A stretch of 64,000 nt of DNA, from contig OOIN01000031.1 in NCBI GenBank assembly GCA_900323505.1, positions 536,408-600,407 of the forward strand, in the 5' to 3' direction. The position numbers and the translations under genes were made by a program. The DNA is from Ustilago trichophora. Its lineage: Eukaryota; Basidiomycota; Ustilaginomycetes; Ustilaginales; Ustilaginaceae. The notes under the pieces were generated by a model that did not search any database, had not been told where the DNA came from, and saw only the letters and a program-made list of their open reading frames with translations. Positions within the stretch are counted from its first letter, which is position 1, and every line of letters begins with the position of its first letter. Positions 42,632-50,999 of the stretch are shown here, in pieces.

Positions 42632-43055
42632 GGTTCAAGGTGGTAAAAGATGTGGTGCAAAAGGGGCGTATGCTGCGATGGCGGTCGAATCGCCTGGGTA
42701 TACTACGATGACGAGGAGGATTGTGGTGGTGAGAAGACGAGCGGTAGCAGAGCTCAAACCGCCTCTCTTTGAAATATTCCACTCTTTTTGCTTGGCCGCT
42801 CTCCAAAATTTTCGTCTTCGCTTTCCGATTTCCGATGCTTTTTTTTCCCCAAACACTGTGAGTTGCAACCAATCCAACACCAAGCCAACGTGACTTAATC
42901 CGCCCAAGCAAGACAATCACCCCATCACACACACACACCTACACATCTACACAATTGACCGCAAAGAATCTTGGTTCAACCACGCCCGCTTCTTATTGGC
43001 GGTAGTCAATGCCAGCCAGCCAGCCAGCCAGCCAAAGCATGTGATGTGATTGGAT
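42632..43055. promoter_or_regulatory. Divergent promoter, RRP17 and NTPase gene
   Basis: About 420 bases separate the two divergent starts. A CAGC/CCAG tandem repeat lies at about 43010-43033 just before the NTPase start, and a CACA run near 42930. No other gene is seen. Confidence 0.5.
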
Positions 43056-46000
43056 ATGTCTTCGACACTCGAGGCCGAGTTTCTTGCCGTGGCTGATCGC
43101 GATATCATTCAACCCGTCGCCACTGCCACTGCCGCTGCCAACGCCGCTGTCGACCATGCCCCGCCTTCTGTCGCAGTACAAGCATATCAACGCTTGATTC
43201 AAACGTTGCATGCCAGGCTCGATCGACTGCCTCGACTCAATCTGGTTGCAAACGCTATCCAACAACTTGAGCAGCTTTCGCAACAGGCCAAATACTCACA
43301 TCGACCCACAACTCCTACTCGCTCCGTCCATTCCTTACCCCTCCCCCAACATGCCACACCGCGAACCACGAGAGCTATATCCGACGCTCGACACATCCCA
43401 TCCAAACTTGGAAAGCTATGGACACCTATCTTGCAAGCTTGCAATGCAATGGTCGAAAGCATCCGAGACCAATTCGACAACATGACCATTGACGACATCA
43501 TTGATTTATGTGCCAAGCGCATACATCGCAGTAAAGCCAGCTTGACACCGCATTTCATCAACTTGCAATACTTTACTCTGACCGACGACGAATTGCGTCT
43601 TGGCCTCCATCAAGACGCTTTCCGCAACATAGTGGCGGACCTCTTGCGCAACAACGTCTTGATAACTCCCGACGAAAAGCTCTGCTACCTCCTTGGCCAA
43701 TTGTCGCTCACTCCGATTGCTCAAGCTCAGCGTCCCGATCCCTACGAGCAATCCCTCCGCCAGAACCTTGTAGAGGCTTTCCACCACCAGTACCGAGGCG
43801 ATGCTCATCGTCGCTTCCTCGAATTTGTCATCAAAGTCAACCAGACCCTCTTCGAGTCCAAGCCTGCCAAACACCAACCTTACTACAAAGGCACTGCCGT
43901 CATCCAATCCAGCGGTACCGGCAAGACTCGCATGATACTCGAACTTGGCCGCATCGCTCCGCTCCTCTTCATGTGCATCCGACCCCAGACTGGCACCGCA
44001 CGTACCGGCTACCCTTTAGGCGACACCGCCATCATGAATCTTGTCCAGTCTAACTTCATGCCCGACGAGGCCAACCAGCACAACCGATCCAACACCATCT
44101 CCAATGATGAAAAGGCTGCCATTCTCTTGGCAGCTTGGTTCCATACCCTGGCTTCCAAACTCGAACAGCAATCTCATCCAAAGCCAAAATTTGACCTTTT
44201 GGTCAAGCTCAACACCTTTGGCACTTGTCATCGCCACAACCAGCGTCAACTCTTCTTTCAACAGGTCCAGACGCAAGCAACCACTTGGGCCAAGGATGCA
44301 CCTATTGCCGGCGACTACAACAACATCTTCAGCCACTACCTCAATCCTCAAGTACATCGTCTGAGCCACCAGATGCACCTAATTCACGAGTATCTGGCTG
44401 CCATCCATGCCGACACACGCCGCAGCACTCCCGTCTTTGTGGCATTGGACGAATGCGTCGAGCTCCCACCTGGACTGCTGGACAGCATTGAACGTGCCTG
44501 GGCCCACTTGAAACAGCTCGAAAACAGCCAGCACGCAGAGCGCCAGGCTTCAAAAGCTAAAGACAAGGACCAGCCCAAAATAGTATGCTTCTGGCTTGTC
44601 CTGATCAGCACCAACAGCAGCGCTGCCCACCTCATCCGACCTCAATCAGAGCACACTTCGGCCAGAGACAAAAACGCCGTACCGCTGCCCACATTTTGTG
44701 GCGTTGGTTTCGATGTGCTTCGTATGGAGCTCCCACCGCTTGTCATGGCCCAGGATGCCGCAACCACCCGTTTTGTTCAAAAGTATGGACGGCCACTGTG
44801 GATCTCGTTGGTACCCGAAAACTTCTGGGTCATTGCAGTTTCCAAACTGTTGGGTACGACCAACTTTGTGCGCGGTCATCGTACCATCTGCTTCAACGTG
44901 CTTGCCTCGCGCCTTGCATTGCAATATGTGCCCACACGTGGCTCAGACAACAGGTTGTTTGGCGAGCAGGCAACGTTCGCACGTAACGCTGTGGATCGAC
45001 ACATGCGCATCCTGGACTGCGTCGACGGCGATGCAATCCTCCACGTCAGCTCTCCGTCGGAACCGGTCCTAGCCATTGCCTCTTTGCTTTCCATGATGCC
45101 TACTCATACCGAGAGTTTGGCCGATGTGCCTGTACCGCTACAAACGGCAGTCAATCGGTATGGCTCCATCCTCGAGACTGTGGCTGACACTTGTCTCGGT
45201 TCGGCCGACATTGACATTCTCAAGGGGATCCAAGGCGAGCTCATGGTGCGCCTCTTGCTAATGACTGCCTGGGACGCGGTCAAGATGTCGGTGGAGCGCT
45301 CCCACTTTGCAGATTCCGAAGACTTGTCTGCCAAGGCCACCCGTTTTCTGGCCCCCGTGCACCTCGAATCCATCCTGCAAGGTTTGGTACGCTTTGATCC
45401 GACAACATGGCGTACGGTGCAAGGCCAGATTGATGCTGTGTGCCAACTAGTATGCCAGCGGTGGCCGTCGATGACCAATACCAATGTGCGTGCCTGGGTC
45501 CACTTTACTCACTTTGACATCCTCGACGTCAAGCTTGGTCAACTGTCTCCTGAGTATCTGTGGTACTGCTGGAAACGTGGCGTGGCCATTCAGATGGCGC
45601 ACCCTCAGCATGGCATAGATGGCATCATACCCGTGTTTGTGGGCGATCTCAAACAACCTTTTGACCAGAATCATGTCCAAGAGCACCATGGACTCGAGTC
45701 GGAGGCGCAGGCTGACAGCGATACGTTGGGCGCGCGTCTAATGACCTATGTCGCATGGGAGGCCAAGAACCGGAGAAAAACGTCCCCCGACCTGGCCTAC
45801 CAGGCTGCGCAGAAACCCGCTCACGCTGGACCAACGCTCAAGTTTGAAGCAAGCAGCCAACCAGCACAGACTGGAGGATCGACGCTCAAACGACGCAGGT
45901 CAACCACCGAGCCAGATGACGTCGCGCCGCTTACCGATCGTGGTATTCTTACCATCCTGGCCGATGTGGGAGCAAAGACCAAACCGGGCAGAGTACAGAG

Positions 46001-46319
46001 AATCAAGGACACTGGCTCGCTCCAACTTTGGATCCGCGGCTTGGACCCGCCCAACTATCCATGTTTGGACGAGCTTGAGATTCGATCAGCCGTCATCAAG
46101 TTTGGCAACGATGTGGTCCAACGAGCCGATTATGACGTGTATAATCAAATGCCCAATCCTATGGACTTGGATGTGGTCCATGTGTCTGACATTGATTTGA
46201 CAGCCACATCCGCACCCAATTCTGCCGCAATTACAGACCACAATCAGGATGGAGAACGGTTGTCGTCGTTGTCATCTTTGTCGTTGCAGGTTGAAGACGA
46301 AGAGATGCTAACGTCTTGA
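43056..46319 (+). CDS. P-loop ATPase with PD-(D/E)xK-like C-terminus
   Basis: A 1087-residue single-exon protein I cannot name. A Walker A motif (IQSSGTGKTRMILEL) is at about residue 285-300 and a Walker B strand (VFVALDECVEL) at about 459. Near residue 855 comes HGIDGIIPVFVGD and at about 900 YVAWEAKNRRK; the Asp of the first and the ExK of the second fit the metal-binding core of restriction-endonuclease-fold nucleases. A P-loop NTPase followed by such a nuclease is the arrangement described for Crinkler-type proteins of oomycetes and fungi, though no N-terminal secretion or LFLAK-like header is visible. The ATG at 43056 is used. Its place at the border between core genes and the mobile-element-rich subtelomere suggests a recently spread, lineage-variable gene. 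Confidence 0.68.
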   Translation: MSSTLEAEFLAVADRDIIQPVATATAAANAAVDHAPPSVAVQAYQRLIQTLHARLDRLPRLNLVANAIQQLEQLSQQAKYSHRPTTPTRSVHSLPLPQHATPRTTRAISDARHIPSKLGKLWTPILQACNAMVESIRDQFDNMTIDDIIDLCAKRIHRSKASLTPHFINLQYFTLTDDELRLGLHQDAFRNIVADLLRNNVLITPDEKLCYLLGQLSLTPIAQAQRPDPYEQSLRQNLVEAFHHQYRGDAHRRFLEFVIKVNQTLFESKPAKHQPYYKGTAVIQSSGTGKTRMILELGRIAPLLFMCIRPQTGTARTGYPLGDTAIMNLVQSNFMPDEANQHNRSNTISNDEKAAILLAAWFHTLASKLEQQSHPKPKFDLLVKLNTFGTCHRHNQRQLFFQQVQTQATTWAKDAPIAGDYNNIFSHYLNPQVHRLSHQMHLIHEYLAAIHADTRRSTPVFVALDECVELPPGLLDSIERAWAHLKQLENSQHAERQASKAKDKDQPKIVCFWLVLISTNSSAAHLIRPQSEHTSARDKNAVPLPTFCGVGFDVLRMELPPLVMAQDAATTRFVQKYGRPLWISLVPENFWVIAVSKLLGTTNFVRGHRTICFNVLASRLALQYVPTRGSDNRLFGEQATFARNAVDRHMRILDCVDGDAILHVSSPSEPVLAIASLLSMMPTHTESLADVPVPLQTAVNRYGSILETVADTCLGSADIDILKGIQGELMVRLLLMTAWDAVKMSVERSHFADSEDLSAKATRFLAPVHLESILQGLVRFDPTTWRTVQGQIDAVCQLVCQRWPSMTNTNVRAWVHFTHFDILDVKLGQLSPEYLWYCWKRGVAIQMAHPQHGIDGIIPVFVGDLKQPFDQNHVQEHHGLESEAQADSDTLGARLMTYVAWEAKNRRKTSPDLAYQAAQKPAHAGPTLKFEASSQPAQTGGSTLKRRRSTTEPDDVAPLTDRGILTILADVGAKTKPGRVQRIKDTGSLQLWIRGLDPPNYPCLDELEIRSAVIKFGNDVVQRADYDVYNQMPNPMDLDVVHVSDIDLTATSAPNSAAITDHNQDGERLSSLSSLSLQVEDEEMLTS

Positions 46320-46934
46320 TTGATTTGGTCGGTCTCTCGTTGCAAATGTGTTTCGTTGTTTGGCTTTTTTTTGGCAATGAATGTCAAGTGTAGGCAATGA
46401 TGGTTTCAATTCATGGGAATGTATTGCAATGCTTGTGAGATTAGATGCAAGTGATTGAGCGAGTCATATTGTTATAACAAAGGAAACATTCACCTTGAAG
46501 CCGCAACCACAACCAGTAGCCATCCCAGGTGGCTCTGCGCTGATTCCGAGATCCGAGCTTTCCAAACAAACCCTTAACTCAGCGTTATGCAGTAGTGAGT
46601 TTTTGGTCGTCCATCGTCTGGGTGACCTTGAGCTTGCTTATGCATGAATTGGAGTTCCGATTGTATCGCATGAAAAAGTGTGTCCCCTAGACGGTTGTAT
46701 GGGTGACCAGCTCCGTACTAGGTCACCCAGATGACCAAGTCGCGTGTTTCTCAGCCTGTAGTTTGGATCCGAGCAATCAATGTTTATTGTGTTGAAGCAG
46801 AATCTCAAGAAGTGTGTGTTTTGTCGCCTTTGAAAGTATGGTGTGAGTACTACCATCATATTGATTACCCCGCAAAACCTTAACCATTGTTTATCCGGCC
46901 ATCCCATCAGTCAACGGAGCTTCAAGACGCAAGC
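46320..46934. other. Spacer between NTPase gene and transposon remnants
   Basis: About 600 bases with no gene. A short inverted repeat (CTGGGTGACC near 46618 against GGTCACCCAG near 46726) and a GAGCCA/TGGCTC-type word near 46518 are present, which may be debris of small elements. Confidence 0.4.
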
Positions 46935-47212
46935 ATGCAGGCCAAGAATTTGGTTCATGCATACCAAAAACGCCAGAGGCGAATACTTGCAGTGCTTTCT
47001 GTGCTCGGACGGAGAGCACCTACATGGCTTGCGGCCCAGCACTACCATCATATCCAAGCACAGCTTGATGATGTTCACTTCAAGTCTACATTCGGGCTCA
47101 CAATCAGCAAATTTGAAGCTATACATCATGCTTTGAGATTGCCTGATCCAGTGAGAACGTCTGTGAATGATGTGAGTGATAGCAAGACGGCATTGCTCAT
47201 GCTGTTGGCTGT
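46935..47212 (+). pseudogene. Harbinger-like transposase N-terminal fragment
   Basis: About 90 residues from MQAKNLVHAYQKRQRRILAV through FKSTFGLTISKFEAIHHALR to SKTALLMLLAV read like the region ahead of the DDE domain in PIF/Harbinger (HARBI1-type) transposases, where an F-x-LS-x-x-x-FE segment precedes LP and a LLMLL helix. Similarity stops abruptly near 47210, where a Ty3/gypsy-type sequence begins. No DDE part is present, so it is a broken copy. The assignment rests on pattern recognition. Confidence 0.5.
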
Positions 47213-48200
47213 TACAGGCCTCACGTGGGCTGACCAGGGTCAGGCACGAGTGGAGGCCGGAGGAGCGCAGCAGCGGCTGTGCGCAGAAATGGCGCACAGG
47301 TGCATAAGTACTCGGCCGGCAGGTGGAGCTCACTGGCCGACTTTTCGGAGGGAAATCGGCAGGTGGCATCCACCCGGCGATCCGTACGCGCTGAGCGCGA
47401 AAAGGCGCCACCAGGGACGTACGGGAGAGGTGCGACCAATGACGCACGGGGGAGGGATGGCCAGGGTCTTGTCGTCATCAGGGATGGCGAGCAAGACGCT
47501 TGGGGGAGAGATATGAAGGACGCGTAGATGAGGGGGGGAATGAAGTGGGTGGCTCCCCACGGGTGCCGCCCAGAGCTGACGGACACAGGCTGATACAGCA
47601 TGTGGCCACGTCGAGCCATACGGCCGCCCTCCTGGTGAGGGTGAGGCCATATATACTCACACTGCACAGGCGTGCGATGGGGCGGAGCCCCATCCACTCT
47701 ACTATCTACTAATATATCTTAACGGTCTTTCAGTTGTCAGTATCACACTGTCTCTCATATCAATCGTCTTCGTAGCAATCCAGGCATTGCTACTACCTCG
47801 TGTGTGTGTGGCATCACATCATAGACGCCGTCGACACCTTCATCGACGCTACGGAACCTCAACCGTAGGCAGTACCTCCACTGCGGTCCTGATACCTCCA
47901 TCAGTACCATATAACGACTGTCGGAGCGCTACGGACACTCGTGCACCGACAGGCGTCAACCTGCATTCCCCGAACCCTCGTACGACCTCTCGTACGATTC
48001 GCCAAGGTCTAGTTTCGTGCCGCTCTGCCTCTGGACGGAGTGTCCACAGCGGTTAGTCGAGAGTCGCCCGTAGGCCGTCGTCCACCAATTACTTAGTGGA
48101 AAATCGCCAGAAGACATCGATTCGGCGATTCCGGGATTCTCAGGCACACGACCCCTGACATTAGAGTGGATCGTTCAAGTAGGGCCCCACATTTGAGACC
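47210..48200 (+). mobile_element. Presumed 5' LTR and leader of a Ty3/gypsy element
   Basis: The sequence begins TGTTACAGGCC at the point where the Harbinger-like frame breaks, fitting an LTR that starts with TG. A TATATACTC box near 47650 would be the LTR promoter, and gag begins at 48201. Its right boundary and the primer-binding site could not be placed, and no second LTR is present in the window. Confidence 0.5.
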
Positions 48201-49673
48201 ATGGCAGACGAGACTCTCTCTCAGAAGCTCGACGAGCTCATCGGGCTCGTCAAGGCTCAGCTGGAGCTCACGCAACGCATCAACGAGGGTGACGTCGCCA
48301 GGCGTGCCTACCAATTCCGAGAGGAACACGAGGAGCGGGCTAGGCAAGCTCCTGAGGAGGTCGATGACGGGGACGATACCACCGTCGGTAACCCGTTCTC
48401 TACCCCCACTCCTGCTGCTCGTCATCGACGGACCGTGGCCTTCGCTCCAGGCGAAAGGACCTACACGGACCGAGAGAAGTATTCGACGCCTACTGGCATC
48501 CGAAACGTCCATCCTTGTCCTACACTGGTCCGTGAAAGCACGGAGGAGGACCACGACCTCAACGTCAATGATCTGCAGCCGGCACAGCCGAAGACCCTCT
48601 CGTATGCCTTCCCCAAGTTCAACGCAAGGGATGTCGAGGTTTTCATCCTGGAGGCTGAGGCGTGGTTCCGTTTCAACCGCGTTACGGACCACGAGACGAT
48701 GGTCAACCACACTGGTGCACACTTGGATGGTGCTGCACGCGAGTGGTGGATTGCCAAGCTGCGAGTTGATAGGGCTCGTCAGGGGAAGCTGTTTCACGAC
48801 TGGCACTTCTTCACGCAGCGCCTAGTCGAGCAATACAATCCGCGCAACGCTCGGATGGAGGCGTACAACAAGCTGGTCACCCTCAAGCTCACTAGCGACG
48901 CCCCTGGAGCAGCCACACAACATGTCGAACGATTCCGTGATCTGGAAGGGCAGGTCAACCTGGAGGATACGGAATTAGTCATTGACATGTTCAGGGGCAG
49001 CCTCACCCGCAGCCTGCAGGAGAAGTTCGAGCGCAACCCTCCTACGGACAGATGGGGATGGTACCGCGAGGTCGAGGACATCGACAGGCAGCGGATGCTG
49101 ACGCAGCAGTCTGTTGCCCGTCATGGCAGCTCACCAGCTGCCGCTCGTCCTGTGCCAGCAGCCAGGCCCGCCGTCCCTGCCACCCCCCCAGCTAGGCAGC
49201 CCATGTCGTCGACGCCAGGCGCTCCCTACCGTCCTGGTAACCGTCCACTGCCGCCGCATCTGACTCAGCGCCCCAAGCCGAGTGGACCAACGACCTTTGG
49301 CAGCGACGTGTGCCACTGGTGCAAGGGCAGCGGTCATTGGGCGAAGGATTGCCCAAGCAGGAAGCCGCCGCCGGCCACACCGAGGCCCATGGGTCCCAGA
49401 GTGTCGGTAGCCCTCGCTGACAGCCAGACAGAGGATGACAGCAACGAGGCTGTGGAGCCAGAGCACGACGAGGACCTCGGGTACGACGCGGTCGATCAAG
49501 AGCCCCTAGCCCTAGGCCGTGGTGCGCCAGCCGCGGGAGAAGCACCAGTCCGTCCCGCCAAAATGGCCAACCTGACCGCGCTCCGTCAGCCTGAGGGACG
49601 CGTCAAAAAACACTGGTGCAGTGCCGCAACGGAAAATTCTTTTTCCTTGGCTGGGCAGCGGACAGGTGGGTGA
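48201..49673 (+). CDS. Ty3/gypsy Gag polyprotein, element truncated
   Basis: The frame of 490 codons encodes a retrotransposon Gag. A short coiled-coil start (MADETLSQKLDELIGLVKAQ) is followed by a capsid-like domain at about residues 130-290 (FPKFNARDVEVFILEAEAWF, WWIAKL, LKLTSD). A single CCHC zinc knuckle, CHWCKGSGHWAKDC, lies at about 370-383. A acidic tail then runs into sequence that no longer looks retroviral near 49590. No protease, reverse transcriptase or integrase follows, so the element was cut off by the neighbouring subtelomeric block. The last roughly 25 codons are probably chimeric. The first half of the frame is undamaged, which suggests a fairly recent loss. Confidence 0.83.
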   Translation: MADETLSQKLDELIGLVKAQLELTQRINEGDVARRAYQFREEHEERARQAPEEVDDGDDTTVGNPFSTPTPAARHRRTVAFAPGERTYTDREKYSTPTGIRNVHPCPTLVRESTEEDHDLNVNDLQPAQPKTLSYAFPKFNARDVEVFILEAEAWFRFNRVTDHETMVNHTGAHLDGAAREWWIAKLRVDRARQGKLFHDWHFFTQRLVEQYNPRNARMEAYNKLVTLKLTSDAPGAATQHVERFRDLEGQVNLEDTELVIDMFRGSLTRSLQEKFERNPPTDRWGWYREVEDIDRQRMLTQQSVARHGSSPAAARPVPAARPAVPATPPARQPMSSTPGAPYRPGNRPLPPHLTQRPKPSGPTTFGSDVCHWCKGSGHWAKDCPSRKPPPATPRPMGPRVSVALADSQTEDDSNEAVEPEHDEDLGYDAVDQEPLALGRGAPAAGEAPVRPAKMANLTALRQPEGRVKKHWCSAATENSFSLAGQRTGG

Positions 49674-49676
49674 CGG

Positions 49677-49684
49677 ACGCGTCA
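49677..49684 (+). promoter_or_regulatory. ACGCGTCA, MluI cell-cycle-box-like site
   Basis: Exact match to the MCB consensus ACGCGTNA bound by the fungal G1/S factor MBF, within the longer repeated word GACGCGTCAAAATTCAG. A related copy is at 50179. Function is inferred from the motif alone. Confidence 0.4.
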
Positions 49685-50178
49685 AAATTCAGGGAAATTG
49701 CTAGCGTGACAGACACGCTCACCCACACTGCTCTAGTGCCTGACAGACCAATCCAACTTTTTGGCTGAGCGGCCCACTCCTCCAGCAGACTCACTGAGCT
49801 GTCTGTCACTTCACTGACTGGCAGACAGGATGAGTGACGGACATGACTGACTGACTGACAAGCTTGGTGACGTGACAGACGTGACTGACTGGCAGACGTG
49901 ATTGAGGAAGTGATTCCTGCTGCAAGCACACACAGCAGTCAGGTGTGTGACGGCAACCAATGTGTACCCATGGACTGCAGCAGACGGACAAAACTCAAAT
50001 ACAAACATTGACAGACAATGTCAAAAATCATGCCTGCCAAAAATTCTGATCAGAATGCTGGCCTCAAAATTGAGAGCGCAATGTGTCCTTGGAGCAAGGA
50101 GCGTGACGCGTCTGGGTATGAGTAGACGGACTCTCATTGCACCGCACACAATTTGACTCTGCGCTGACTGACTGACAG

Positions 50179-50186
50179 ACGCGTCA
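50179..50186 (+). promoter_or_regulatory. ACGCGTCA, MluI cell-cycle-box-like site
   Basis: A second exact ACGCGTNA match upstream of the recombinase gene, again followed by AAATTTCAG. The shared downstream sequence shows these are copies of one repeat, so common descent rather than selection could explain them. Confidence 0.4.
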
Positions 50187-50564
50187 AATTTCAGTGAATT
50201 CAACTTGGCAGCATGTACGTCCTTCAACAGCACTCTGAACAGCGGCTGGTCCGTCAAGTCATGGCTCCTTTGTCTGGAAGCGTGTGAAGGACAATGTTGA
50301 GACAACAGTAAATGACTCTCACGACTGGAACCAACAAAGCTAACTCAGATGCTCCCAAGTGCGGACCTTTGCTTTGAGTTTGCTTTGTGTTTGACGGACA
50401 GCTTTTCTCACAGCTTGACTTTGACGTACTTGTCCTTTGTCCGCCATGCACCCACACCCTTGTCTGTCCTTCACACGCTGTACACCTTTGTCTGTTGTCC
50501 ATTGTCCGTCACACACCACAGATCTTTGTCTGCTTGTTGCTCACTGCACAGCTTTGTCTGTCCG

Positions 50565-50704
50565 TCACTGAAACAAAATTTTCCACACCGCTCACAGCTC
50601 TGCGCTATCCTTTCTTGACTTGATTGCTTTACGGTCACTGAAACAAAATTTTCCACACCGCTCACAGCTCTGCACTATCCTTTCTTGACTTGTTTGCTTT
50701 GCAG
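50565..50704 (+). repeat. 70-bp tandem duplication
   Basis: Two nearly identical copies start TCACTGAAACAAAATTTTCC at 50565 and 50635, differing at a few bases. They lie about 300-430 bases before the recombinase start codon. Confidence 0.85.
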
Positions 50705-50999
50705 TGTGTGTCTGCATGAGCGTGAGTGCAAGTGAAACCATCTTACCTTTGTACGTTTCCCTCTTGGACACATTGAGTGCTTCAAGTGGCTGTTGCTGTA
50801 ACCCGTTACGCTTGCTGGAATCCTTGACAGTGTACGTCTGACTGTGCTTGCTATGTGCGCTGCTTGTCTCCTCTGAAGCATATATACTGTGCCTTTCTGA
50901 CCGTTGCTGACCGTCATTGCTCATCAATCCAACAATCCATTCCAGCTTCTCTCTACCGTACTCTACCACTTTTATCCACCGCCAGCAAATTCTTCAACC

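Larger units (their letters stand above)
49674..50999. promoter_or_regulatory. Upstream region of the recombinase-helicase module
   Basis: No coding frame is convincing. The region is dominated by degenerate repeats of GACGGAC / TGACTGACTGACAG words and TGTCYGTC. It contains ACGCGTCA at 49677-49684 and 50179-50186 and a 70-base tandem duplication at 50565-50704. It contains the whole promoter of the recombinase gene, whose ATG is at 51000. Confidence 0.6.

Noticed and set aside
46612..46739. Inverted GGTGACC/GGTCACC words as a MITE
   Set aside because: Pairing covers only about 14 bases and no flanking duplication is visible.
46887..47516. A full 209-residue gene
   Set aside because: Only the first part (to about 47210) resembles a transposase; the rest is out of character and belongs to the presumed LTR.
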